A stretch of 64,000 nucleotides of DNA, taken from Streptomyces violens (GTDB lineage: Bacteria > Actinomycetota > Actinomycetes > Streptomycetales > Streptomycetaceae). A program made the translations under genes and the position numbers. The stretch covers positions 558,001 to 622,000 of the forward strand of contig NZ_JOBH01000001.1 of the NCBI RefSeq assembly GCF_000717745.1. The letters are read 5' to 3'. The stretch's first letter is position 1; each line of letters begins with the position of its first letter. Shown one piece after another: positions 9,160 to 17,267 of this stretch. The notes under the pieces are model-generated. The model did not search any database. It was not told the DNA's origin and was given only the letters and a program-made list of their open reading frames with translations.

Positions 9160-10778
9160 TCGACGTGCTGGCCAGGATGGAGGCCGTGGCGGCGGGGCGG
9201 GCCACGCCGCTGGCGACCGTGCGGCACCGCCATCTCTCCGAGCGCCCCCTGGTGTTCGTCCCGCTGACGACCGCCGGCGAGACCGGTGCGCCGCTCGGCG
9301 CGCTGGTCGGCACGGACCCCGAGGCGCCGCTGCTGCTGACCGTGCCTCAGCCGCGCGACCGTGACCTGCGGTTCGCGTTCTTCGCCGAGCTGGCCGCCGC
9401 CGTCCTGCCGTACGTGGACTCCTTCGCCGACGACGTCGAGCCCGCCGAGCGCAAGGAGACCGACCCGCAGACCGGCAAGCGGGTCACGGTCGAGACCGAA
9501 CTGTGCGCGGACGCCCCGCAGATGATCGTGGCGAGCGCCGCGGGCGTCGACTTCGTACGGCTGCTGGGCCGGTCCATGCGCTTCCGGCGGACGGCCGAGC
9601 AGGACCCGGACACCCCGCATCCCGCGCCGCCGCACGTCCCGCTGCTGGGCCGCTGGCTCACGCACTTCGGTGAGCGGGCCCGGGTGCCCGGGTCGAGCCT
9701 GCTGCTGCCGATGACCGGTCTGCTCTCCCGCCATTGGGCGACCGGCCAGAGCCTCGCCGAGGACCAGCACCTGGGCGCGCTGCTCGCCTGGATCGACCCG
9801 CCGGAGGGCGAGTCGGGCCAGGACGCCGCGCTGCGTGCCGAGACCGCCAGGGACGCGCGCGGGCAGCTGCTGTGCCCGCCGGCCGGACCCGCGACCGACC
9901 CGGCGTTCGACAACGGCCTGCTCGCGCCGGCCATCGCGCGGTACGACGCCGGAGTGCCGGGCACGCGCGAGGAGTTCGACGCGCTGGTGGCGAGCGTGCT
10001 GCGGCCGACATGGGACGCGGTGTGGCGCGGCATCGGCCTGCTGCGCGCGCTGCCCGAGGGCGCGCGAGTGGCCGACCGCTGGCGGCGGGACCGCTGGTCG
10101 TACACCGCGCATCGCGACCGGGTGCGGTCCGGCGAGCCGCCGCAGCCCCGGCTGGACGACGCGGTCACGGCCGCGCAGAAGCTCGCCTCCCGGGAGACCG
10201 CGCAGGCCCAGCTGGACGCGCAGGAGGCGCTGGACGACCCGCTGGTGATGGCCGGGCGGCGGCTCACGGGCGAGGCGCTGGAGGGGGAGGTGACCGAGGT
10301 GGAGATGGCGATGTCCGAGGGCAAGCGGCCGATGCCCCGGCCGCTGGTCACGCTGCGCACGGGCGACCGGCCGCAGCTGGAGGAGCGGGCGAAGCTGTAC
10401 CGCCCGCTGGACGGCGGGAAGACGCAGACCGCGGAGTTCGTGGCGTACGTACCGGAGCAGCCGGGCACGCTGGTCGTGCGGCTGACCGGCGGCATGGGGC
10501 GCGGGAAGACGCCGGAGCCCGGCTCGGTGCCGGAGAAGGGCGACCGGGTGTGCTGGACGCTCTTCGAGCACGCGCCGCGCGGCGGCCCCGAGCTGCCCGA
10601 CCCGGAGGACACGCCGTGGACGCACGGCGGACCGCCGCCGGGCAGCGGTGACGGCGGTACGACCGTCCCGGCGCAGGCCGCGGCGCCCGCGCCCGCGCAG
10701 GACCCCGCGCCCACGCCCGCACAGATCGCCGCCCCGCTCCCCGACCCCGACCCCGTGACCGCGGAGGACTTCCTGTGA
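9150..10778 (+). CDS. Large protein of unknown function in nuclease-helicase module
   Basis: Protein of 542 residues with no family recognised. It is acidic to neutral and apparently soluble, with no membrane segment. Residues 20-300 look like an alpha/beta globular domain ([21 protein letters not shown]); residues about 310-410 are helical and charged ([16 protein letters not shown], then [20 protein letters not shown]); residues 410-490 resemble a small beta-barrel ([16 protein letters not shown] to [11 protein letters not shown]); the tail is Pro/Ala-rich. It begins inside the nuclease gene and its stop overlaps the helicase start, so the three products are probably made in matched amounts and act together. 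Confidence 0.8.
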   Translation: MSLIDVLARMEAVAAGRATPLATVRHRHLSERPLVFVPLTTAGETGAPLGALVGTDPEAPLLLTVPQPRDRDLRFAFFAELAAAVLPYVDSFADDVEPAERKETDPQTGKRVTVETELCADAPQMIVASAAGVDFVRLLGRSMRFRRTAEQDPDTPHPAPPHVPLLGRWLTHFGERARVPGSSLLLPMTGLLSRHWATGQSLAEDQHLGALLAWIDPPEGESGQDAALRAETARDARGQLLCPPAGPATDPAFDNGLLAPAIARYDAGVPGTREEFDALVASVLRPTWDAVWRGIGLLRALPEGARVADRWRRDRWSYTAHRDRVRSGEPPQPRLDDAVTAAQKLASRETAQAQLDAQEALDDPLVMAGRRLTGEALEGEVTEVEMAMSEGKRPMPRPLVTLRTGDRPQLEERAKLYRPLDGGKTQTAEFVAYVPEQPGTLVVRLTGGMGRGKTPEPGSVPEKGDRVCWTLFEHAPRGGPELPDPEDTPWTHGGPPPGSGDGGTTVPAQAAAPAPAQDPAPTPAQIAAPLPDPDPVTAEDFL

Positions 10779-12133
10779 GCCGCGGAATTCCCGCGCCGGC
10801 CCGTACGGACTTCGACCCGGGCGCCGCGGCCACCGCCGCGACCGAGGCGATCCTGCGCGACACGCTGCACGGCGACCGGCGCGGCGTCGTCGTGGACTCG
10901 CCGCCGGGCGCGGGCAAGTCCACGCTCGTGGTGCGCGCCGCGCGCGAGCTGGCCGCCGCCGGCCGCCCGCTGATGATCGTCGCGCAGACGAACGCGCAGG
11001 TCGACGACCTGGTGCTGCGGCTGGCCGAGAAGGACCCGGAGCTGCCCGTCGGCCGGCTGCACAGCAGCGAGCCCGGCGCCTACGACCCGGCGCTGGAGGA
11101 CGTCCCCTCCGTTCGTACGGCCGCGAAGGTCGCCGACCTCAAGGGCCTCCCGATCGTCGTCGCCACCGCGGCGAAGTGGGCCTACACGAAGGTGGACGAG
11201 CCCTGGCCGCACGCGATCGTGGACGAGGCGTACCAAATGCGGTCCGACGCGCTGCTCACTGTTGCGGGGCTGTTCGAGCGTGCCCTGTTCGTCGGCGATC
11301 CGGGCCAGCTCGACCCGTTCAGCGTGGTGGGCGCCGACCAGTGGGCGGGCCTGTCGTACGACCCGTCGGCGAGCGCGGTCTCGACCCTCCTCGCGCACAA
11401 TCCGGACCTCCCGCAGCACCGCCTCCCGGTCTCCTGGCGGCTGCCCGCCTCGGCCGCGCCCCTGGTGTCGCACGCGTTCTATCCGTACACCCCGTTCCGC
11501 AGCGGTACCGGCTACGGCGACCGGCGGCTGACGCTGGGCGTGCCGTCGGACGGCTCGGCGGTGGACCGGGTGGTGGACGAGGCGGCGGAGACCGGCTGGG
11601 GCCTGCTCGAACTGCCCGCGCGCCGCACGCCGCGCACGGACCCCGAGGCCGTGCAGGCCGTGGCCCAGGTGGTGCGGCGGCTGCTGGACCGCGGCGGCGC
11701 GACGGTCAGCGAGCGCGGCCCGGACCCGGCGCCGCTGACGGCCGACCGGATCGCGGTCGGCACGGCACACCGCGACCAGGCGGCTGCGGTGCGCGCCGCG
11801 CTGTCCGGGCTGGGCGTCACGGGCGTCGCGGTGGACACGGCGAACCGCCTCCAGGGTCGCGAGTTCGACGTCACGGTCGTCCTGCACCCACTGTCCGGCC
11901 GCCCGGACGCGACGGCCTTCCACCTGGAGACGGGCCGCCTGTGCGTACTGGCCTCGCGGCACCGGCACGCGTGCATCGTGGTGTGCCGGGAGGGCGTGAC
12001 CCAGCTGCTGGACGAGCATCCGTCCACGGAGCCGGTCCAGCTCGGCGTCACGGTGAAGTTCCCGGACGGCTGGGAGGCGAACCACGCGGTGCTGGCGCAT
12101 CTGGCGGAGCACCGCGTGCCGTGGCGTCCGTAG
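10775..12133 (+). CDS. Superfamily 1 DNA helicase (Dna2/UvrD-like AAA)
   Basis: Protein of 452 residues. Walker A is PPGAGKST near residue 43-50 (K48), motif II is IVDEAYQ (D150, E151), motif III is VGDPGQLDPF near 173, motif IV-like SWRLP, motif V DTANRLQGREFDVTVV and motif VI ASRHRHACIVVC with arginine finger. The DEAY rather than DExH in motif II is mildly unusual. It is short for SF1, with few accessory domains, as in the helicase half of Dna2-type enzymes. GTGA overlap with the preceding gene. With the nuclease two genes upstream it could reconstitute a split Dna2/AddAB-like machine (inference). Confidence 0.85.
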   Translation: MSRGIPAPARTDFDPGAAATAATEAILRDTLHGDRRGVVVDSPPGAGKSTLVVRAARELAAAGRPLMIVAQTNAQVDDLVLRLAEKDPELPVGRLHSSEPGAYDPALEDVPSVRTAAKVADLKGLPIVVATAAKWAYTKVDEPWPHAIVDEAYQMRSDALLTVAGLFERALFVGDPGQLDPFSVVGADQWAGLSYDPSASAVSTLLAHNPDLPQHRLPVSWRLPASAAPLVSHAFYPYTPFRSGTGYGDRRLTLGVPSDGSAVDRVVDEAAETGWGLLELPARRTPRTDPEAVQAVAQVVRRLLDRGGATVSERGPDPAPLTADRIAVGTAHRDQAAAVRAALSGLGVTGVAVDTANRLQGREFDVTVVLHPLSGRPDATAFHLETGRLCVLASRHRHACIVVCREGVTQLLDEHPSTEPVQLGVTVKFPDGWEANHAVLAHLAEHRVPWRP

Positions 12134-12214
12134 CGGCGGTGGTCCCGGCTGCCCGGGGCGTACTTGCGCGGCGCGGGACAATGGGACGCGGCAGACGATT
12201 CTGGAGGTAGGTAC

Positions 12215-12598
12215 ATGTCCGAGCCGCAGTCGGCTCCTGATCCGCGCGGTGCGGCCCCCGCGCCCCGGCGTCTGAAACCGGCGCCGCTGCTGTTCGAGCC
12301 GCCCGAGGCCACGGCGGACCCCGAGCACTTCTTCGACCTGGAGTCGATCGAGGATCCGCGCGAGCTGCTGTCCCGCTCCACGGAGCTGGCGCTCGCCTTC
12401 CGTGCGGCGGCCGACCGGGCTACGGAGTTCCAGGCGATGGCGGCGGCGCAGCTCGCCGATCCGCGGCGGTTCGACCGGCTGCCGCTGGCGGTGCTCGCGG
12501 AGCGGGCGGACTGGACCGAGGACTACGCCCGCAAGATGGTGGAGTTCGGCCGGTCCCTGATGCGGGACGGCGGCACCCGCCCGGACGAGGTCGGATAG
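12215..12598 (+). CDS. Small conserved-looking protein downstream of helicase
   Basis: Hypothetical protein of 127 residues, no domain recognised. After a Pro/Ala-rich start it is almost entirely helical and acidic (EHFFDLESIEDPRELLSRS, then RAAADRATEFQAMAAAQLADP) and ends with DWTEDYARKMVEFGRSL. Preceded by a clear GGAGG RBS (12203-12207) and 81 bases after the helicase, so it may be co-transcribed with the nuclease-helicase module or have its own promoter. Confidence 0.7.
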   Translation: MSEPQSAPDPRGAAPAPRRLKPAPLLFEPPEATADPEHFFDLESIEDPRELLSRSTELALAFRAAADRATEFQAMAAAQLADPRRFDRLPLAVLAERADWTEDYARKMVEFGRSLMRDGGTRPDEVG

Positions 12599-12761
12599 AC
12601 CGCCCGGAGGCGCCGGGCCGGCTCGCGGCTCATGATCCGTACTGCGGTGATCATGGGCCGTTGGCATATGCGGGTAGGAAGATACTCCGTCTCACTCTCC
12701 CGTGTCCCGTTTTCCGCCGAACTGCAGAAACGGAACCTCATCTACCGGTAAACCTGTCGGC

Positions 12762-13358
12762 ATGAGCGACTGGCCCCAGCCCCCGGCCCCCGACCGCCAC
12801 CCCGCGTCCTTCGTCACCCTCGCCGGAGCCGACTGGCTCGCCTCGGCGAGTCCGCACCCCCGCCGGGTGCACCACCTGTGGGCCACCCATCCCACGGCAC
12901 CGAGCGTGCTGCCCTGCGGCACCGTCTTCGACGTGATCAACGCCCCCGCCCTCTTCGGCCGCCGGATGGCCGACTGCTTATGGGCCGCGGGCCCCGGCTC
13001 CGGGCCCGTCGCGATGCACCGCGGGCGGCTGCTGCTGTTCGCCGCGCGCGGCACCGCCCAGCGGCTGCCGGCGCTGCTCTCCTGGGAGGAGTGGGCGCGG
13101 TCGGTGCCGCCGATGCTGTGCCATGGCGCGGGGGACGCGGTGAGCATTCCGCCGCTGCATCCACTCCGGGCCGCGCCGGACGCCCCGCCGCCGTCCTCCC
13201 GCTGGCTGGTCGCGCCCGACGTGCGGCACCCCTGGCTGCCCGGCCCGGACGTGCTGCTGTGGGCGTGCGTACGAGCGGCCCGCACTGCCCCCGAGGAGAG
13301 CCCCGCCACGCCCGACGCCGTACGCCCGGCCACGACGGGCGCCGGCGCCCGCCCCTGA
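12762..13358 (+). CDS. Primase-polymerase-like protein with a TTA codon
   Basis: Protein of 198 residues resembling the N-terminal Prim-Pol domain of actinobacterial bifunctional DNA primase/polymerases: PCGTVFDVINAPALFGRRMAD, then LLLFAARGTAQ, then SRWLVAPDVRHPWLPG and a final helix. Catalytic carboxylates are not evident, so activity is doubtful. Codon 73 is TTA (12978-12980), making translation dependent on the bldA tRNA. It sits just upstream of a tRNA-Lys gene. The same motif order, more diverged, occurs at 4878-5312. Confidence 0.65.
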   Translation: MSDWPQPPAPDRHPASFVTLAGADWLASASPHPRRVHHLWATHPTAPSVLPCGTVFDVINAPALFGRRMADCLWAAGPGSGPVAMHRGRLLLFAARGTAQRLPALLSWEEWARSVPPMLCHGAGDAVSIPPLHPLRAAPDAPPPSSRWLVAPDVRHPWLPGPDVLLWACVRAARTAPEESPATPDAVRPATTGAGARP

Positions 13359-13393
13359 ACGCCCGCCCCCTTGAGCACCGGGCGAATCGATTT

Positions 13394-13421
13394 TTGCCCT
13401 CCCCGATCAGGGTGCTAAGGT
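13394..13421 (+). promoter_or_regulatory. Likely promoter of first tRNA-Lys gene
   Basis: TTGCCC (13394-13399), a 16-base spacer and TAAGGT (13416-13421), ending 15 bases before the mature tRNA 5' end. The corresponding -10 regions at the other copies are TAGTAT (about 27921) and TAAAGT (about 32346). Confidence 0.55.
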
Positions 13422-13436
13422 TTTCCACGTCAGCAG

Positions 13437-13510
13437 GCGCCGCTAGCTCAGTTGGTTAGAGCAGCTGACTCTTAATCAGCGGGTCCGGGGTTCGAGTCCC
13501 TGGCGGCGCA
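13437..13510 (+). tRNA. tRNA-Lys (anticodon CTT), copy 1
   Basis: 74-base cloverleaf without encoded CCA. Acceptor GCGCCGC pairs with GCGGCGC; D arm GCTC/GAGC; anticodon arm GCTGA-CTCTTAA-TCAGC giving anticodon CTT; T loop TTCGAGT; discriminator A. Identical in sequence to the copies at 27942 and 32367. Confidence 0.97.
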
Positions 13511-13519
13511 CAGACACAC

Positions 13520-13547
13520 GAAGGCCCTCACTCCGGTGAGGGCCTTC
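13520..13547 (+). terminator. Terminator of tRNA-Lys copy 1
   Basis: 12 bp perfect stem (GAAGGCCCTCAC / GTGAGGGCCTTC) with a TCCG loop, 9 bases after the tRNA. The same hairpin follows tRNA-Lys copy 2. Confidence 0.85.
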
Positions 13548-13577
13548 GTCGTATGCCGGGACCGGCCGGCCGCGGGC

Positions 13578-14816
13578 TCACTTGCGCGTGACCCTGACCG
13601 TCCAGTCGCCCGTCGCCGTCCGGCCGGTCGCCGCCACCCGTACGCCGTCCCCCGCGTCCAGGCTCTCGCCGACACCCAGCGGTGCGTCCGCGAGCGGCGG
13701 GTGGACCGAGGCGCCCCAGCAGGCCGAGGAGTGCGGGTGGCCGTCGACCACCTGTACCGGACCCTCGCTGGAGGGCGTGGCGCTGCGGATGCGGTAGACG
13801 AGGACGCCCTCGCGGCAGATGCCGCGGTCGTTGCCGGCCGCGTTCCGCGCCTCCACGGCGATCGCGCCGTCCTCCCCCGTCCGCGCGACGAGCAGTCGCG
13901 ACCGCTGCCGGTCGCCGGGGCGCACGGGTGCGGAGAGGGGGTGCAGCGTGCGCACCGCGCTCCCGGTCGCGGGGATGCAGTCGACCTGGCGGTGGGAGAG
14001 CCAGCCGAGCTTCCACTTGTGCCAGGCGAAGGGCTCGGGAGCCATTCCGAACTGGCTGCCCATGAGGTCCCAGTCCCCCACGTACGTGTCCCAGTCGCCC
14101 ATGCCGTCGGCCGGCCGGTGGTAGAGGTCCGGCAGGTCGAAGACGTGGCCGGTCTCGTGGGCGAGGACGTTGTGGTCGGGCGGGTTGTTCTCGAAGACCG
14201 TGACGAAGCGGTGCAGCGGGGCGCCGTCCGCGGTCAGCGGCTGGTCCAGGTTGACGACCTTGGTCGCGTCGGAGTCGACGCCGGGCGCGTCCGGGTCGGC
14301 GACCAGGTAGACCATGTCGTACCGGCCGAAGTCGACCTCCGCGTCGGCCGCGGCGACCGCGTCGTCGAGGTACGCGCTGCGCCCCGCGGCGTCCCAGTCG
14401 CGCTGTATCCCGTACGCGGTGGACGTGCGCGGCATCTTCACCCAGTGCCGCTGGACGTGCGGGCGCAGCCGGAACCTGCCGTACGAGGCCGTGTCGAAGA
14501 AGCGGCTGGTGGCGGGGAAGTACTCGGTGGCGAGGCGGCGGGGGGCGACGCGCGGCCGGGCGTCGGGGAAGGACAGGAAGACCATGACGGCGTCGAGGGT
14601 GCGCAAGGGGCGCGGGTAGGTGCCGTTCCAGGAGTCCAGGCCCTCGGAGTGGTGGACGTCGGCGCGGGGCAGGGCGCAGGAGAGCGTGGCCTCGGAGGCG
14701 GTGGCGGGGGCGGCGACGAGGGAGGTGGCGACCAGGGCGACCAGCGAGGTGGCGATCGCGGCGAACCGCCGCAGCCGTCCGCGGTCCACCCCCTGGAGTG
14801 TCTGGGAGTGCGGCAC
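13578..14816 (-). CDS. Secreted M6-like zinc metalloprotease
   Basis: Secreted protein of 412 residues. A signal peptide with RLRR followed by IATSLVALVATSLVAAPATAS covers about residues 12-36. The zinc site is HETGHVFDLPDLY (HExxH plus downstream Asp), close to the immune-inhibitor A / M6 family, with later DWDLMGS matching the Met-turn region. Cys pairs are probably oxidised outside the cell. GTG 14816 was chosen because GGGAGG lies five bases upstream and the signal peptide then starts normally; longer in-frame starts reach 14930. Divergent from the c-di-GMP gene. Confidence 0.82.
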   Translation of the reverse strand: MPHSQTLQGVDRGRLRRFAAIATSLVALVATSLVAAPATASEATLSCALPRADVHHSEGLDSWNGTYPRPLRTLDAVMVFLSFPDARPRVAPRRLATEYFPATSRFFDTASYGRFRLRPHVQRHWVKMPRTSTAYGIQRDWDAAGRSAYLDDAVAAADAEVDFGRYDMVYLVADPDAPGVDSDATKVVNLDQPLTADGAPLHRFVTVFENNPPDHNVLAHETGHVFDLPDLYHRPADGMGDWDTYVGDWDLMGSQFGMAPEPFAWHKWKLGWLSHRQVDCIPATGSAVRTLHPLSAPVRPGDRQRSRLLVARTGEDGAIAVEARNAAGNDRGICREGVLVYRIRSATPSSEGPVQVVDGHPHSSACWGASVHPPLADAPLGVGESLDAGDGVRVAATGRTATGDWTVRVTRK

Positions 14817-15141
14817 ATCGACCTCCCGGAACGGATTCGGAACACCCCATCCACCCTGTGGTGGTTCGTTGGGGTTCGTCCTGTTCCATGGGGCCAGTTG
14901 AGTGACAGCCGCACCCCGCTCCGTGATCACGGAACGTCACAATCGATCGGTCAGCGCCGACCGTCGAACAGACGCGCACAGAAACCATCAAACATCCGTC
15001 ATCGATGCCGTTCATCGCGGTGGTGTTGCTGGCTAGGCCGTCCGGGAAACCTCTATGATCGCCACACTTACACCGCGGATTCCCCCCTTCCCGAGTTTCC
15101 CGAGATCGACCGACCGGACCAGCGCCAAGCGGGAGCGAGCA
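14817..15141. other. Divergent intergenic region between protease and c-di-GMP gene
   Basis: 325 bases without a credible gene. It holds the promoters of the protease (minus) and the PAS-GGDEF-EAL gene (plus) and one BldD-like pseudopalindrome at 14927-14939. A short in-frame extension of the plus-strand gene up to 15055 is possible but lacks an RBS. Nothing else recognised. Confidence 0.5.
14927..14939. promoter_or_regulatory. Candidate BldD box
   Basis: TCACGGAACGTCA fits the two BldD half-sites (TnAC and GTnA) with the required five-base spacing; two of the three central consensus positions differ. It lies 202 bases upstream of the c-di-GMP gene start. From published work cdgA of S. coelicolor is a BldD target, so a box here is expected. 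Confidence 0.45.
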
Positions 15142-17064
15142 GTGAGCGGACACTCCGACGGCACGAGCCGCGCGCCCGGAGCGACACTGCCCTCGGTCAC
15201 GGAGGGTGACGAATCGGCCAACGAATGCGACGGGGACGCGCCTGCGGGCGCCGAGCACGCCGCCGCCCCGGACGACACCCCGGAAACCACCCCCGGCACC
15301 GCCCCCGCCCCCCTCCGCGTCTCCCCCGGCGGCTACCGCGCCGCCTTCGAGGCCGCCCGGCTGCCGATGGCCGTCCTCGGCCGCGACGGGCTGGTGACCG
15401 CCGCCAACCCCGCCTTCGGCGAGCTGCTGGGCAAGGACCCGCGCGCGCTGGTCACCGCCTCCGCCGCCGACCTCACCGACCTCGGCGGCGACCCGCACAT
15501 CTGGAGCGCGTACCGCGACGTGCTCGCCGGCCGCAGCGACCGGCTGCGCTGCACCCGCCGCCTGAAGCACCCCGAGGGCCACTCCCTCTGGGCCGAGGTG
15601 AGCGTCGAGCCGCTGCCCGGCGGGGACCGCCTCCTGCTCTCGGTCACGGACGTCAGCGACCGGCACGACCTGCAGGCCCGGCTGCGCCACCTCCAGATGC
15701 ACGACCCGGTGACCCGGCTGCCGAACCGCGCCCTCTTCTTCGAGCGGCTGGCCGCGGCCCTGGAGTCGGCGACGTACGACCGGGGCGGCACGGGCCGGAT
15801 CGGCCTCTGCTACCTCGACCTGGACGGCTTCAAGGCGGTCAACGACACCCTCGGGCACCGCGTCGGCGACCGACTGCTGGGCGCCGTGGCACAGCGGCTG
15901 ACCGGCTGCGGCGAGCGGCCCTCCGGCCGGGCCGGGCGCGGCGGGCAGCTCGTGGCCCGGCTGGGCGGCGACGAATTCGCGCTGCTGGTCGAGGATTCCA
16001 CCGGTACCGAGCAGCTGGCCGACCTGGCGCAGTCCGTGCTGGACGCGCTGCAGCGGCCGTTCGATCTGGCGGGGCAGCGGCTGTCGGTGTCGGCGAGCAT
16101 CGGGGTCGTGGAGCGGGCCGCGGCCGGCACGACGGCGACGGGCCTGATGCAGGCCGCCGATACGACGCTGTACTGGGCCAAGGCGGACGGCAAGGCCCGT
16201 TGGACGCTCTTCGATCCGGAGCGCAATGCGCACCGGATGACCCGGCAGGCGCTCTCCAGCACGCTGCGCCCGGCCGTGGACCGCGGCGAGTTCACCCTGG
16301 AGTACCAGCCGCTGGTCGGACTGGGTGACGGCCGGGCGCAGGGCGTGGAGGCGCTGGTGCGCTGGCGGCACCCGCAATTCGGGATGCTTCCGCCGAATCG
16401 GTTCATCGGATTGGCGGAGGAGAACGGCGCGATCGTCGAGCTGGGCCGCTGGGTCCTGGAGCGCGCCTGCCACCAGGCGCGTGCCTGGCAGCTGGCCCGC
16501 CCCGAGGAGCCGCCGCTCTTCGTGAGCGTGAATGTGGCCGTCCGTCAGGTCTGGGACTCCGACCTGGTCGCGGACGTGGCCGGGATCCTCGCCGAGACCG
16601 GCCTGGCACCCGAGCTGCTGCAACTGGAGCTGACCGAGTCGGCCGTGATGGGCTCGGCGGGCCGCCCCCTGCAGGCGCTTCAGGCGCTCAGCGACATGGG
16701 GGTCCGCATCGCCATCGACGACTTCGGCACGGGCTACTCCAACCTGGCGTACCTCAGCCGGCTGCCCGTCTCCGTACTGAAGCTGGACGGCTCCTTCGTC
16801 CGCGGCTTCCGCTCCGAGGAGCATCCGAACCCGGCGGACGAGACGATCGTGGAGGCACTGGTCGCGCTGGCCCACCGGCTGGGCCTGACGGTCACGGCGG
16901 AGTGCGTGGAGAACGCCGAGCAGGCCGCACGGCTGCGCCGCATCGGCTGCGACACCGGCCAGGGCTGGCTGTACTCCCGCCCGCTGCCGGCCGACCGGGT
17001 CCCGGCGCTGCTGACCGGGCCCCCGGAAAACTCTGAAAACCCCGAAGAGGGGAACCGGGGTTGA
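15142..17064 (+). CDS. cdgA: PAS-GGDEF-EAL cyclic di-GMP turnover protein (CdgA-like)
   Basis: Cytoplasmic protein of 640 residues. A disordered acidic N-terminus (1-58) leads into a PAS domain (about 62-180), a GGDEF domain (about 185-345; intact GGDEF at residue 275, RLGGDEFA) and an EAL domain (about 360-615; EALVRW at 403, DDFGTGYSN near 526, AECVEN, and QGW where QGY/QGF is usual). Both catalytic signatures look intact, so it may act as cyclase, phosphodiesterase or both. Domain order and neighbourhood match CdgA (SCO2817), which affects Streptomyces development. GTG 15142 follows GGGAGCGAGCA. A BldD-like box lies upstream. Confidence 0.8.
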   Translation: MSGHSDGTSRAPGATLPSVTEGDESANECDGDAPAGAEHAAAPDDTPETTPGTAPAPLRVSPGGYRAAFEAARLPMAVLGRDGLVTAANPAFGELLGKDPRALVTASAADLTDLGGDPHIWSAYRDVLAGRSDRLRCTRRLKHPEGHSLWAEVSVEPLPGGDRLLLSVTDVSDRHDLQARLRHLQMHDPVTRLPNRALFFERLAAALESATYDRGGTGRIGLCYLDLDGFKAVNDTLGHRVGDRLLGAVAQRLTGCGERPSGRAGRGGQLVARLGGDEFALLVEDSTGTEQLADLAQSVLDALQRPFDLAGQRLSVSASIGVVERAAAGTTATGLMQAADTTLYWAKADGKARWTLFDPERNAHRMTRQALSSTLRPAVDRGEFTLEYQPLVGLGDGRAQGVEALVRWRHPQFGMLPPNRFIGLAEENGAIVELGRWVLERACHQARAWQLARPEEPPLFVSVNVAVRQVWDSDLVADVAGILAETGLAPELLQLELTESAVMGSAGRPLQALQALSDMGVRIAIDDFGTGYSNLAYLSRLPVSVLKLDGSFVRGFRSEEHPNPADETIVEALVALAHRLGLTVTAECVENAEQAARLRRIGCDTGQGWLYSRPLPADRVPALLTGPPENSENPEEGNRG

Positions 17065-17076
17065 CGGGGCCCGTCA
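17062..17076. terminator. Possible terminator at the cdgA 3' end
   Basis: TGACGGG-G-CCCGTCA, a 7 bp inverted repeat that includes the cdgA stop codon, inside a larger G/C-rich foldable stretch (17039-17100). No U-tract. It lies between convergent genes; the remaining 190 bases up to 17267 show nothing else. Confidence 0.35.
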
Positions 17077-17267
17077 CCGCCCCGGCAGCCCCGTCCCCCG
17101 TCCAGGGCGCGTCTTTCGGATCATCCCGGGGCCGCCACGCCTGGCACGGCACCTCGCCGCGTTGTCGCATTTCCCACGTACAACCCGGTACGAGGGGCAA
17201 CGCTCCGCCTTGCGATGCACCGCACCAGACGCGGCGACCTGATCCGGGCTGATCCAAAAGACACGCC

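Noticed and set aside
7605..10625. Open frame of about 1000 codons on the minus strand opposite the nuclease and unknown genes
   Set aside because: It is a shadow produced by high third-position GC. Composition is dominated by Arg/Ala/Gly/Pro with no domain, and the plus-strand frames have clear motifs and coupled starts.
12762..13510. Integrated mobile element at tRNA-Lys copy 1
   Set aside because: A Prim-Pol-like gene sits beside the tRNA, but there is no integrase, excisionase, repSA or attachment-site duplication of the tRNA 3' end only; the repeated unit is a complete tRNA with its terminator.
15055..15141. Longer start for the PAS-GGDEF-EAL gene at ATG 15055
   Set aside because: No RBS upstream, and the added 29 residues are Pro/Arg-rich with no match to the PAS region; GTG 15142 has GGGAGCGAG.
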